The notes under the pieces were generated by a model that was given only the letters and a program-made list of their open reading frames with translations, made no database searches and was not told the origin of the DNA. Below are positions 23,241-36,400 of a stretch of 64,000 nt of DNA, one piece after another. The DNA is taken from positions 516,856,303-516,920,302 of the forward strand of contig OY856409.1 of NCBI GenBank assembly GCA_963693085.1, read 5' to 3'. Position 1 is the stretch's first letter. Every line of letters begins with the position of its first letter. This DNA is from Alisma plantago-aquatica (taxonomy: Eukaryota > Streptophyta > Magnoliopsida > Alismatales > Alismataceae). Position numbers and translations under genes: made by a program.

Positions 23241-26200
23241 TCAATGTTGACAATATGCTCTAGTTCAAGGAATAAAAATTGGATGTTAAGAGTATGAAAA
23301 ATCCACGCCTTAGTTGCAATCTAGATATTTGTGACAAAGGAGTTCTACATTCATGGTAACATTGGTCACCTTACAGGTTCAAGTTGTTCTCAACTTATTC
23401 CAATCACTTGGACAACAATGATGTGCTACATATACCAATCTTTTCTTGTCAAGTTATTAATATCACTACCAACATAATATGGAACCTACGGGTCACACAC
23501 ATAACCATGCATTATGGAAGTCAAGTATTCAATCAAAAATATGATTTAGAAGGGCTTTGAATCATGTACATGTTGATTTCTAACCTAGTCAAGCGATTGG
23601 AAGGTTAATTAGTTGATTGGGTGGATTGGCCAATGAAATGATTGATTATCAATCAATTGCTAAGAATAATGTTAGGAAAGTGATGAGTTGGGAGACTCGA
23701 TAAGCGAGTTTGGCGAATGGACCAAGTTAGGGAAAGGAAAAAAAGTTGCCTTTTTGATTTGGAATCAAATTGCCAAATTGAATCAGACTAAGATTGATGA
23801 GTTGGGAGACTCGGCAAGAGATTCATGTGACTAGGTCAGTGAGTCAGGTGACTTAGAGTCCAAGTGTGTTTCAATATGGCAACTAGATAGTTAAGTCAGG
23901 TGACTGGGATTACTTTTTAAGTTATCCTTGTTTGAGCTTGTCTTTTAGTTGTGATTAGGAACAATATTTATTTTTGAAAATTCTAAGCACATGACTCTTA
24001 TATATATGAGTGGGCATCCATGTGTTGAGACACACTTGAGACACATTGTGAGATGATGTGGGTAAGTTCTCCCTCTTAGGGAGAGAAAAAACTCACCCCA
24101 AGGAAAACAACCAATAACAGAAGGAGAAGGAGAGCAAGCGATGCTAGAATATCAACAACTTTTTGCCCCACTTCCTCTTAGAAACCAAGGAGGTGCACCA
24201 AGTGTTCCCACATCCGCATAGATGACGTAGATACTAAGGCCCTTGGGTGGAAACTTGATACCAAGAAACTTCTTTAAGAAGAAGACAAGTTGTTGTTGCA
24301 AGACAAGACGGCAACAACAACAACTACTCTAGATCTAGATCAAAAGTGCAAATTCTACATTGACATAAGATGTGTCTATTTTTTAGACAACTAGTGTACT
24401 ATAAGGTATATTTGATAACATGTCTTTAATATACTAAAATTTATGGTTATACCAGATCCACTGGCTTGGGTTTTATTGGAATAAATTTTTTATATCAAGA
24501 CATGACCCCTCTCCCCAAGACCCAACACCCTTTTCCTGACGAAGCCAAGGACCAACGAAACCTCTTAACATTCATCAACTAATGGGGGTTCTTGCAGTTA
24601 CGAGACCCCTTGTCTTCCTCCCACTATCGCCCATGCATTCATGGCTACAACCGCACTATTGGTATCTAGATGAATTACAAACTCTAGTCTGAGGGATACA
24701 TATACAAGTCTTATCCTCCACGGAATGGTACTTAGATCTTTATGTTTACAGGATGCCAAATTTGATATTAAGCATCCATATCTAGTTTCCATTGGTGTTT
24801 CTCATCATTTGATCACCCATGCCAGTCAGAAACGCCTCCAGCTCGACCAATTGATGAGGCCCCTCCTTCCATTGATTGATGATCTCCACCATCTCGATCC
24901 AACTGCTCCACCAAAACTAGGTTTATAAGAAGGATGATGACACATTTAGGGTTACCCTAAAAAAATTCCAGGGTGGATCTACTCTATTGACCACTTTAGT
25001 CTTAGTCCCAAGCTTGAAGGTGAGAAACCACCCACCACGGATGTGCCTATGTTTTCTAATATGACAATAGCTTTCATCCTTCTTTCTCATGAAAATTTTG
25101 TTATTGTTGCCACGAGCGAGTAGTCATATTGATATGGTGCAAGGGTAGCTCGGATATCCATTTCTTATTTATTAATGCATCTATTCTTGTATATAGTCTG
25201 CTATGTTTTGAATCAAAAGTTCAATGCTTGCAAATCTTGTTTGGATAATATCTTTACATGATTATCAGATCTTAGATGTAGGGAGATTCAGATCTTAGAT
25301 AGAGGATACCATTTTTCTTCATGTTAAACCCTTGTTGAGAATTTTGGATAGGTGTTTTCTGAGTTATTAGGTAAATGATCTCTAGGTAACATGACAACTA
25401 GATTAGAGTAATATCTATTTAATTTTAATCCTAACACCAAAAGGGGGGTTCACCTAGCTGCAAAATATGTATGTTCATGCTTATTATGGTGTAGTGAGAG
25501 AGAAAACATAAGTAGTGGTGGTGAAATCCACTCACCAATGTCTCCATCTCTATTGATAAATCTAGAACTTTAGTCCAACCTTTTGTTTTATTGCAGTCTT
25601 ATTATAGTCAAATGATCAAACTCTTGTTATAAATACTAGTTCTTATGTGGTTATTTTAATCATAATAATTCTTTAAAATGATGTCCTTTGGGTTCGGTCC
25701 TTACAATAGTTTGATAAGATCCATTCACTTATGGGTGGGATTGTCATAAACTTAGTTTAGGTAAAATCTAGAGATTTCATCTACAAAATTTTCATGTTAT
25801 TTAAAAAACATGCATCATAAATTATCATTTGATTCACCTTAGAAATTCCTAAATTCTAAATTGCTATTCTATGATTTCATTGAATATGTGGAACATACTT
25901 TTTTACTGGGGCTGTCCTCCACCTGGCCTGCTATTTGGATACTTGATTATGGTTAATGATTGTATAATTTATCTTGCCACTCTATTGAGAATGCTTGATG
26001 TACGATTAAAATATCTAGAGTAGCGGTGCTTAGGCACAAACTTTATATATTAGGGATGTGTTTTGTACCCAGGGTGAGAATTTCCACCCAGACTTTTTAG
26101 GCCATGATCCAGTTGTATTAGGATCCTATTTTGGGTATCATAGTCTATCTTTGTATATAATTTTAATATTTTGTGAAATTGAGGAATTATTAATGGCAAT

Positions 26201-26300
26201 ACTCTTTATAATATCTTATTACTCTTATATGATTTTATTGAAATCACATGCATGTTGATATCTCCCTTGTCACAAAACCCAACCCTAGTTTTCCCCATTG
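23241..26300. other. Non-coding stretch between LINE and ATHILA-type remnant
   Basis: No convincing coding region is seen. Visible items are a cluster of GGGAGACTCG / GACTCGGCAAG motifs (23690-23880), a TATATATATG TATA-like box at 24000 followed by a purine-rich stretch, a short ACAACAACAACAACTAC run at 24312, and two LTR-end-like strips with GAAATCCACTC (25520) and GAATTTCCACCC (26068). These suggest several degraded LTRs, but no TG...CA pair could be defined. Confidence 0.45.
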
Positions 26301-27130
26301 AAGGGCCCCTTCCCATCCTCCAGAGGTTACAAATACATATTGGTCTCCTGTGATTATGTCTCAAAGTGGGTAGAGGTCGTCCCTACCCAAGCTCCTGATG
26401 CTAAGTCTGTGCTCAAGTTGTTTTAAAATGTCATTTTTCCTTGTTTTGGAGTTCTCAAAGCTACAATTTCAGATGGTGGGACACATTTCAGTGAGAAATA
26501 GATCAACAATATTCTCATCAAGTATGGGGTGACATATAAAATCTCTACTCCATATCACCCCCAAATAGTTGGATGGGTTGAAGTGTCAAATAGACAGCTA
26601 AAGAACATTCTTGAGAAGATAGTTTCTAGCTCAAGGAAGGATTGGGCACTCAAACTAGATGATGCACTTTGGGCATTCTAAATAGCCTGTAAGATTGCCA
26701 TCGGGACCACACCATTCCGACTCATCTATGGAAAATCTTGTCATCTTCCTCTAGAGCTAGAGCATAAAGCCTTATGGCCATCATATTTCTTAATTTTGAT
26801 ATGAAGTGGACAGGTGAGAAACAGTTGTTGCAAATCTAAGATCTTGAGAAGCTCAGGTTGGATGCATATGAAAATGCAAAGATCTATAAAGAGTGAATAA
26901 AGGAATGGAATGATAAGAAGATCAGAAGGAGAGACTTTGTTGAATGAGATCAGGTGTTGCTTTTCAATTCAAGATTAAAACTCTCTCCAGGAAATATTAG
27001 ATCCAAGTGGTCTGGACCCTTACTAGTCTTGAAGGTTTTTCCTTATGGTACAATAGAGCTGCAAGGCAAGCAGTCGAATTCAAGGTTAATGGGCAACAGT
27101 AAAAGCTCTACACAAAAGGAGGGAAGATAG
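26301..27130 (+). pseudogene. ATHILA/Tat-type gypsy integrase, C-terminal part of pol
   Basis: In one frame from 26301 the sequence reads GPFPSSRGYKYI, then CDYVSKWVEVVPT, FGVLKATISDGGTHF, YGVTYKISTPYHPQ, WVEVSNRQLKNILEK and FRLIYGKSCHLPLELEHKA, the retroviral integrase core of the ATHILA/Tat branch. The catalytic triad is present: Asp (26352), Asp (26472) and Glu (26580), with the last two 36 codons apart, the expected DX35E spacing. Three in-frame stops (after VLKLF, FSEK and LWAF) interrupt it. A frameshift near 26790 leads into YENAKIYKE, VLLFNSRLKLSPG and SKWSGPLLVLKVFPYG, the C-terminal integrase region. No reverse transcriptase, gag or LTR was found upstream, so only the 3' half of the element survives. 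It is non-functional. Confidence 0.85.
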
Positions 27131-28452
27131 AATCAGGAGCCTCATGTTGCCTTATTGAACCTTGCTAGAGAAGAATGAAATCTACTTTTGGACTCTAAAT
27201 GGAAGGCCTCTATGGGAGGTGTCCCCACATTTAGATAGTTTCTTTTATTTTGTTTCTTTCAGTGTTTCATAGATAGTCATCTACTTCCAAATAAGACCAC
27301 ATGGTGATACAATATTGAATTCATGTGTAAACATCAAGTAATCATTTGTATTTTTGTGGGTGGAGATTGTTTTTATCGAAAAGAACAAGGAGGCAAAGTT
27401 GTGCCAAGATTGTGTTGCAACAAGATGTGTGGGACATTCCACAAGATGTTCAAATAATTTCTCAAATTCACAGAACTTCATAGTGATTTCTCCTTACATT
27501 GTGTGCCAAGCCAACACAGTGTGATAACACTTGAAGAAATCCAAAGCTACATAAATGTCGACAACACAAAGTGTTGACCACATGACACACTGTGTTGAAT
27601 TATTTTGATGAAGAATGCAGTTTTACAGGAAAATCCACTTACATCGTGTCAACCTCAATTATGGTGTGTGATTTTCAAAAGAAAAAATTACCAATTTTCA
27701 CAATGAACCGGTCTTACGACATGTTGGACACAGCCACACTATGTCAAATTCATAATGGAAAATTTTGGATTTTTAAAAGTATCAACTTGTTATTCCATGT
27801 AGCCGGCATTATGCCATGTGGGTGTGCACAAGATTGGGGAAATTCAATCAAGTCTTGACATGTGGTTTGGCCTTACGTCGTTTTGTGGCGCAAATTAAGT
27901 GTTTGGGTCCTAAATTTCAGTTCATCTCTTTTTCACTCACACCATTCATCCACCTCTTCACCCCCCCTGCGACTCTAATTCTTCACTCCATGGATCCCTA
28001 CCTCCATGCCATGATTGTTCCTTATGCAATCATTCTCCACACCGTCATCTTGTACTCCACGTCGTGTTGTCACCGTCATTAGTAGTTCTCAAGAATCTTT
28101 GTCGAGCGTCGCCAAGGGTAGCCACCTCATCATCGTATGAAAGGAGCTGACCGCCGCTGCTGCCTTCCCTCACCCCTCCATCATCAACTCATCCATGGGA
28201 AGACACCAACCTCAATCCCCATCACCCTGATGTAGTCGGACAACCAGATCTGCTATCTGAAATTGCGACACGCCATAAAGCTCACCCTTATGATGTGTGG
28301 ATCTCAGTCCAAGAGTAGCCACATCTACAGTAAACATGATGTAATGCTTCCAGTTACATTGTGTCTCACTCATAGAAGCATAGAAAGGAAATGATAACCA
28401 CATGGCATGTTGTCTGCCCTTACGCTGTGTTGTTCCGTCCAATAGTTGAAAA
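27131..28452 (+). other. Spacer of ATHILA-type element with repeated TTACRYYGTGT-like motifs
   Basis: There is no long ORF between the integrase and ORF-1. From about 27495 to 28435 a degenerate motif recurs at irregular 30-100 bp spacing: TTACATTGTGTGCC, CAACACAGTGTG, CACACTGTGTTG, TTACATCGTGTCAACC, TTACGACATGTTGG, TTATGCCATGTGGG, TTACGTCGTTTTGTGG, TTATGATGTGTGG, TTACATTGTGTC and TTACGCTGTGTTG. Similar CACACGGCGTGTG-like clusters are, from memory, common in Tat/ATHILA-type plant elements. The function is not known. Confidence 0.6.
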
Positions 28453-29134
28453 TGCCTAGAATGAAGATTTTTGCAAAACGGCCATGTCCCTACCCCAAGG
28501 CATCTTCCTCATATGCTCCCTATGTCTCCTTGGTGCACTTCACATTGAATGTAGAGAAGGACATCATCTACCACAGCCTCGCCTCACCTCTCGTTGGGTG
28601 GTCTCGACTAGGTTTGTAAGGGATAATGATATGCAAGACCTAGTCATTTTGAATGAGGCTAAGGAGTACATTGTTTTTCTTGGTCTGGGTCTTTGTTGTT
28701 TTAGTGATGTTGGTACATGCCCTCATATTACTTAAGAGTGTTTTATGACTCTCAAATTAGTAGAGGACTCGTCTGATAAACATGAACCCTTTGGACTGAT
28801 TTCTTTCTATTTGATGAACAAACCTTTAAAATTGACTTTCAAATGGTTTTGCAATTTGCTAGAATTCAATTATGATGACAATATTATCATGCCAAAACAA
28901 TTTGAGTCTATCACTTTCTGGGGCCAAATCAATAAGGAGACCTCCTACAATGTTTCTAATGCTAGAACGTATCATGTTCACAACTTGACATTTTGCTACA
29001 TTCACTACCTTCTTAGCACATGTGTTTTTGCAAGGAAGGAAAGACAAGGTGTAGTTGGTAAACTTGATTTATTTTTCCTATGGGCCATGTTGAATAATTA
29101 TTATGTGAACATCAGGTACCATTTTATGTCATGA
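28453..29134 (+). pseudogene. ATHILA ORF-1 family protein (third ORF of an ATHILA-type element)
   Basis: The likely start is ATG at 28453 (MPRMKIFAKRP), a basic N-terminus typical of this family. A frameshift near 28590 leads into SRWVVSTRFVRDNDMQDL, a stop TAA at 28733 follows CPHIT, and the same frame then continues MTLKLVEDSS, FKWFCNLLEFNYDD, ITFWGQIN, SYNVSNARTYHVHNL, FCYIHYLLSTCVFARKE, GVVGKLDLFFLWAMLNN and YYVNIRYHFMS. The order of blocks (Leu/Phe-rich strand, FWxxI, Ser/Asn-Ala-Arg, RYxHxLL-like, FxRKE, LFFLWxML, VN) fits the ATHILA ORF-1 domain known from plant retrotransposons; its biochemical role is unknown. Position 3' of the integrase is as in ATHILA elements. One frameshift and one stop make it a pseudogene. 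Confidence 0.75.
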
Positions 29135-29420
29135 GCTATAAAGATTCAAAAAGAAACAAAAGGTGATATCATGATAGGAGGTGTAAGGCCCCTAACCTAG
29201 CCTAAACCCTAATGATACTTAATTTCCATAATTAAATGCTTAAGAAGCTTAATGAAACTTTTTATTCTTCTTTAATATCAGTTAATTAAGCTATTTTTTA
29301 AGTATGGCCTAGTTTGGACACTGTTTGAGCAAGTTATGCAATTTTGTACACATTTTGAACTTTTATGCAATTTACCCACAACTAGTTTTTTTCTTACCAT
29401 TTTTTTTGTTTTTTTTGTGA

Positions 29421-32400
29421 ATCACATGTTTTATATCATGTTGGGGTTATTTTTACCATGGAGCACCTAGTTGTACCTTGGTTTTGGGCATGACATCTAC
29501 TTAGGATTTTCCTCTCATTGATGGGTTATCTTGTATGATATATTTGGATTGAATTCTTTGTGAGTGGAGCCAACAACTATTTTGGTGGACCTCTTGATTC
29601 CCACCATCTATGGGCTTCCAGGCTGCATGAAAGTGATGGTCTTGACCATGGACACTTGGCAATATTGGCTAGACACCTTACCTCTTCCTTTTCTCTCCCT
29701 TTTAGCTTTTATGCTTCCCTCCTTACTTGCAAAAAGATTTCTTACACTCCTAGCACGCCCTCTCTTCTTCCCCTACTTCTGGAGCTCTTCCCTCTCTCTT
29801 GAAGAAGGAAAAGAAGCTCAAGATAGGAGGAGCTTGGAGAAATCTACTTGCATATGATCATGGGATTCATATTTAGTCTTCTTTCAATATTTCAAAGCTT
29901 CCTTAGTTGTTCTTGACTCAAGAAAGTAAGCTTTTCTCTCTTATGTTCGTTTCCTTTTTTATCCTACCCTTCTTTCTCTTCTTCTTGGCCAGATCCTTGG
30001 TCCCCATGGTTGAGTTTGTGCTAGAAACATGAAAGACACTCTTCTTCCTGCTCCTTTGATCTAGGATTTCTCATTTTTTGAGATGGAAATAGTTTGGACA
30101 AATGGAGAAGGTCAAATCTAGGATTTTCTTCCTTCTACATTTCTTGCTGTTTGGATCTGCAACTTCATCTTAGAGGCAAGTTATATAACTTGCTCCACAT
30201 TTAGTGCTTACCATTTAACTTGTAATGCTAAATCTTTCTCTAAAACCTAGTAATGCGTAGCAATTTCGAATCCTTAGCTAAGTTGTGTGTCTATGTGATG
30301 ATTTTTGAGTAGATAACTCTCTGTTTCCTCTCCTTAATCTTATGCACGTTCTCTGTGTTGGGAGATGAGCTTCATACCTTGCTTTTCCATGAATTGATGG
30401 AGTTGTTATGGTGGGGATTGATGGTTGTCCTTGACCTAATTAAGCTAATGTCTACCTTGCTTCATGATCCGATGACTAGTCTTTTATGTAGAACTATGGT
30501 GGTGAGTTGTTGCTATTTTTATGACCTTATTAGATGCCTAAGAACACATGGTCTTAATATTCTGATCTCTGGTTGGTTGATGTCATCCTTAATCATAATA
30601 ATCTATGGAGTTTGAATGGTCAAGACTAGCTATGATTTATTTGGTGCCTTGAAAATGACTTTCTACTTGTTGGGTATCTGATGAGTTGGCCTATAGGAAG
30701 GAATGATTTTGGTACTTTAGTTACTAGTTTTATGACTTTAGTGAGCTCAAGAAATGATGGTTGTATGGTCTTCATCACTGAATAATTGATGGTTATCTTA
30801 AGCCCCATGAATATTGGTTTTCCTAGAGTTCTGAGCAAATTTTTCCTCCTTGTGTTTCAATTCGATAGTTGGTTTTGATGTTGTATGGTTTTATCATTTT
30901 GAGTCAATTAATGGTTTGGATTTATCTTCTATTTTGGACTCTCTTATGTTTGAGAAACGGATCTCATGATTCTATCCCAAGTGGTTTAAGTCAATGGTCT
31001 TGTTTCTTTCTCAAATGATGGTTTTTCTCTAAATGCTTTGAGTTGATTTTCTCTTGTTTCCATAACTCGATGGCTAGGATTCTTATGCCAACTGATGAAG
31101 ATTACTTAGTTTCTATTTTGGATCTTCTTTTGTGCTTAAAAATTAATGCTTTTTTTCCTCTCACAATCGATGGTTTTGATGCTCTCGCAATGGCTACTTT
31201 GATGGTCTAACTAGATTCACAATTGATGGCTTTTCTAATTACTGATTTGCTAATTTCTCTAAGTGTTAGATTGATGGTACTTTTGAGGTTCACAACTCAT
31301 TGTCATCCTAAGAGGTCATGGATTGTTTTCTCTCTAGTATTAGACCGATGGTTTCACTTAGTTGCTCAATCGACGGTTTTCTTCGCTAAGATAAATGATG
31401 GTTTCACTAATATCTAATTTGAGGGGTTTCCTTACTCATGAAACCAATGGTGAGTTTAGGACTTACACCTGATGGTGATACATGGTTTTTCTAATTCATA
31501 ACTCAACAGTTTTCCAAGATGAATGTCTCAAGGTTTTACATGTTTTTCAGCTGATGGTTTTACCCATCTAACACATGAAGGTATTGGGTGAGGATTTATA
31601 CTTGAAAGATTTGGGTTTGATGCTCTAAATATGGTGGTTATGCTTTATACAATGATGGTTCAATTGTGGTTATTCATATACATGATTCAATGGTTTTAAT
31701 TTCCTTGAATCATGGTTTGATATGTGGTCTATGATTCTATAGGTTTTGTTTATTGCACCTGATGTTGGGGGATTTGATGAGGTAGGTTTAATGGCTTTAA
31801 GCCCCATGAGTTGTTAATCTTACCATTGCCTTCAAATGAATATAAACATAAGTTTATTGTAAATTGTTGATTCACAATGTTAAGCTAACTTGCATTGTTA
31901 ACTCTAATACTAGTATAATTAAATGATGGTATATAATTATACCTAGTTCCCTTGCATATTGTGATAATAAAGGAATGCCCTTATTTCTAAGATTTGTTGG
32001 AAATAATAAGAACTAGGGATTACATACAATTGTTGTTTTCAAAATCCAAAATAGGTAAAGTTGTTGAACCTTAATACTAATTCAAGAACACATATATGCT
32101 TCTTAGTTTCCTTGTGCATTTAGCTTAATGATGGAGAACTTTCTATCTCAACATTGTTGTAATTTGCTGTTATGTGCAATGTTAAGCCAAACATTATATA
32201 TTACATGTATGTGATGGTATTTGAGCCTTGATGAGGCATGGAAAGGTAATGATGTTCTTACAGGAGATAATGTGATGGTCTTAATGATTTTTTGCCATAT
32301 TTGAACCCTAATGACTGTGTGATTCTCTTCATGATGTGATAAGGGTTGGTACCTTGGGATAATTTGATAAGTATTTTATATCTTGTGTTTGTGTGATGAC

Positions 32401-33412
32401 GAGTAAAATCATGTGAAGTTGTACTAAGGAATATATCTTATATGTTTTATATTTACTGGAGTTGTTACATATCAAATGTTTGTTAGAAATGAATTAGGAT
32501 TTGTATGTCCACTTGTTTGATTCATCCTTAATTCACTCAGTCCACTTAACTAATCAAGTGTAACCTTAATCATGTAGTTTCTATGGCCATAGATCCATTC
32601 CAGTGTCAGTTTTATTAATGGATGGTGATATGAGTAACTCCTATGGGAAACTCAGAGTGCATCTTGTTGAGTATGTGGGGAAATCTTGGTACCCTATTAT
32701 CAAGCAATTGAGGGTGACTGTGGCCATACGTGAGCCTCAGATCATGCTTACAGATTTGTGATATGTGATTATTGTAGAGCAATTGCAAAACGGCCATGCA
32801 TGAGCCTATTCATTTGCATTGCCTACATTTTAGAATGGTCATGTGTTAGTCGATCCTTCTAGCATCGTGACATGTACTAAGATGGGCTAGGTGTTTTCAA
32901 CTTGATTATATGTCATTGTTTGCAGATGACTCATATGTTATGTCACTAAGGTGTTCTCATGTACTGACCATGAGGTGTTGGAGAGGTCGTGGATTCTGGT
33001 TCTTATACTGACCTTATATGGAACTAATTTTGACTTCGCCGTGGTCAGTTGGATTTGGATGGTATGACTCAAATCCTCAGGGCATTAATAAAATATGTAG
33101 TCATTCGTGTAGCATATCTGATTAGGATTATATACAATGCTTCACATTGGATGATAAACCTTATTTCTCTTATCACATAGAGATGATGTGTAGTGCATTA
33201 AGAAAGATAGATATGCTTATGTCATAAACATGCTTATACTATTGGCTATGCTTATGTTATTAGAATTGCTTATAATGTTAGTCATGCATATGTAGTTAGC
33301 TATGCCCATACTGCTAATCATGCTCATGCTAATAGTTAGGCTCATGTTGTCAGCAGTGCTATGATATTAGACATGCCTTACACTATTAGACATGCTTTTG
33401 TGGTTTGCTTTG
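29421..33412 (+). repeat. 3992 bp tandem unit 1
   Basis: Starts ATCACATGTTTTATATCATG. It contains LTR-derived sequence, a field of GATGGTTT motifs (about 30580-31760) and a TATGCTTATG-type minisatellite at its end. It differs from units 2 and 3 at several shared positions (for example TAATGCGTAG against TAATGAGTAG, and TGATGAGGTAGG against TGATGAGTTAGG). Its 60-97 codon ORFs resemble no known protein and are not under visible constraint. Confidence 0.97.
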
Positions 33413-36400
33413 ATCACATGTTTTATATCATGTTGGGGTTATTTTTACCATGGAGCACCTAGTTGTACCTTGGTTTTGGGCATGACATCTACTTAGGATT
33501 TTCCTCTCATTGATGGGTTATCTTGTATGATATATTTGGATTGAATTCTTTGTGAGTGGAGCCAACAACTATTTTGGTGGACCTCTTGATTCCCACTATC
33601 TATGGGCTTCCAAGCTGCATGAAAGTGATGGTCTTGACCATGGACACTTGGCAATATTGGCTAGACACCTTACCTCTTCCTTTTCTCTCCCTTTTATCTT
33701 TTATGCTTCCCTCCTTACTTGCAAAAAGATTTCTTACACTCCTAGCACGCCCTCTCTTCTTCCCCTACTTCTGGAGCTCTTCCCTCTCTCTTGAAGAAGG
33801 AAAAGAAGCTCAAGATAGGAGGAGCTTGGAGAAATCTACTTGCATATGATCATGGGATTCATATTTAGTCTTCTTTCAATATTTCAAAGCTTCCTTAGTT
33901 GTTCTTGACTCAAGAAAGTAAGCTTTTCTCTCTTATGTTCGTTTCCTTTTTTATCCTACCCTTCTTTCTCTTCTTCTTGGCCAGATCCTTGGTCCCCATG
34001 GTTGAGTTTGTGCTAGAAACATGAAAGACACTCTTCTTCCTGCTCCTTTGATCTAGGATTTCTCATTTTTTGAGATGGAAATAGTTTGGACAAATGGAGA
34101 AGGTCAAATCTAGGATTTTCTTCCTTCTACGTTTCTTGCTGTTTGGATCTGCAACTTCATCTTAGAGGCAAGTTATATAACTTGCTCCACATTTAGTGCT
34201 TACCATTTAACTTGTAATGCTAAATCTTTCTCTAAAACCTAGTAATGAGTAGCAATTTCGAATCCTTAGCTAAGTTGTGTGTCTATGTGATGATTTTTGA
34301 GTAGATAACTCTCTGTTTTCTCTCCTTAATCTTATGCACGTTCTCTGTGTTGGGAGATGAGCTTCATACCTTGCTTTTCCATGAATTGATGGAGTTGTTA
34401 TGGTGGGAATTGATGGTTGTCCTTGACCTAATTAAGCTAATGTCTACCTTGCTTCATGATCCGATGACTAGTCTTTTATGTATAACTATGGTGGTGAGTT
34501 GCTACTATTTTTATGACCTTATTAGATGCCTAAGAACACATGGTCTTAATATTCTGATCTCTGGTTGGTTGATGTCTTCCTTAATCATAATAATCTATGG
34601 AGTTTGAATGGTCAAGACTAGCTATGATTTATTTGGTGCCTTGAAAATGACTTTCTACTTGTTGGGTATCTGATGAGTTGGCCTATAGGAAGGAATGATT
34701 TTGGTACTTTAGTTACTAGTTTTATGACTTTAGTGAGCTCAAGAAATGATGGTTGTATGGTCTTCATCACTGAATAATCGATGGTTATCTTAAGCCCCAT
34801 GAATATTGGTTTTCCTAGAGTTCTGAGCAAATTTTTCCTCCTTGTGTTTCAATTCGATAGTTGGTTTTGATGTTGTATGGTTTGATCATTTTGAGTCAAT
34901 TAATGGTTTGGATTTATCTTCTATTTTGGACTCTCTTATGTTTGAGAAACAGATCTCATGATTCTATCCCAAGTGGTTTAAGTCAATGGTCTTGTTTCTT
35001 TCTCAAATGATGGTTTTTCTCTAAATGCTTTGATTTGATTTTCTCTTGTTTCCATAACTCGATGGCTAGGATTCTTATGCCAACTGATGAAGATTACTTA
35101 GTTTCTATTTTGGATCTTCTTTTGTGCTTAAAAATTAATGCTTTTTTTCCTCTCACAATCGATGGTTTTGATGCTCTCGCAATGGCTACTTTGATGGTCT
35201 AACTAGATTCACAATTGATGGCTTTTCTAATTACTGATTTGCTAATTTCTCTAAGTGTTAGATTTATGGTACTTTTGAGGTTCACAACTCATTGTCATCC
35301 TAAGAGGTCATGGATTGTTTTCTCTCTAGTATTAGATCGATGGTTTCACTTAGTTGCTCAATCGACGGTTTTCTTCGCTAAGATAAATGATGGTTTCACT
35401 AATATCTAATTTGAGGGGTTTCCTTACTCATGAAACCAATGGTGAGTTTAGGACTTACACCTGATGGTGATACATGGTTTTTCTAATTCATAACTCAACA
35501 GTTTTCCAAGATGAATGTCTCAAGGTTTTACATGTTTTTCAGCTGATGGTTTTACCCATCTAACACATGAAGGTATTGGGTGAGGATTTATACTTGAAAG
35601 ATTTGGGTTTGATGCTCTAAATATGGTGGTTATGCTTTATACAATGATGGTTCAATTGTGGTGATTCATATACATGATTCAATGGTTTTAATTTCCTTGA
35701 ATCATGGTTTGATATGTGGTCTATGATTCTATAGGTTTTGTTTATTGCACCTGATGTTGGGGGATTTGATGAGTTAGGTTTAATGGCTTTAAGCCCCATG
35801 AGTTGTTAATCTTACCATTGCCCTCAAATGAATATAAACCTAAGTTTATTGTAAATTGTTGATTCACAATGTTAAGCTAACTTGCATTGTTAACTCTAAT
35901 ACTAGTATAATTAAATGATGGTATATAATTATACCTAGTTCCCTTGCATATTGTGATAATAAAGGAATGCCCTTATTTCTAAGATTTGTTGGAAATAATA
36001 AGAACTAGGGATTACATACAATTGTTGTTTTCAAAATCCAAAATAGGTAAAGTTGTTGAACCTTAATACTAATTCAAGAACACATATATGCTTCTTAGTT
36101 TCCTTGTGCATTTAACTTAATGATGGATAACTTTCTCTCTCAACATTGTTGTAATTTGCTGTTATGTGCAATGTTAAGCCAAACATTATATATTACATGT
36201 ATGTGATGGTATTTGAGCCTTGATGAGGCATGGAAAGGTAATGATGTTCTTACAGGAGATAATGTGATGGTCTTAATGATTTTTGGCCATATTTGAACCC
36301 TAATGACTGTGTGATTCTCTTCATGATGTGATAAGGGTTGGTACCTTGGGATAATTTGATAAGTATTTTATATCTTGTGTTTGTGTGATGACGAGTAAAA

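Noticed and set aside
24598..24928. Possible small genes at 24598-24792 (minus) and 24725-24928 (plus)
   Set aside because: Short, overlapping, without recognisable motifs, and in a region of degraded repeats.
29564..29857. 97-codon ORF repeated in all three 3992 bp units (also 33556 and 37548)
   Set aside because: Conserved only because the whole unit was duplicated. It overlaps another ORF in a second frame and matches no protein family; it lies in LTR-like sequence.
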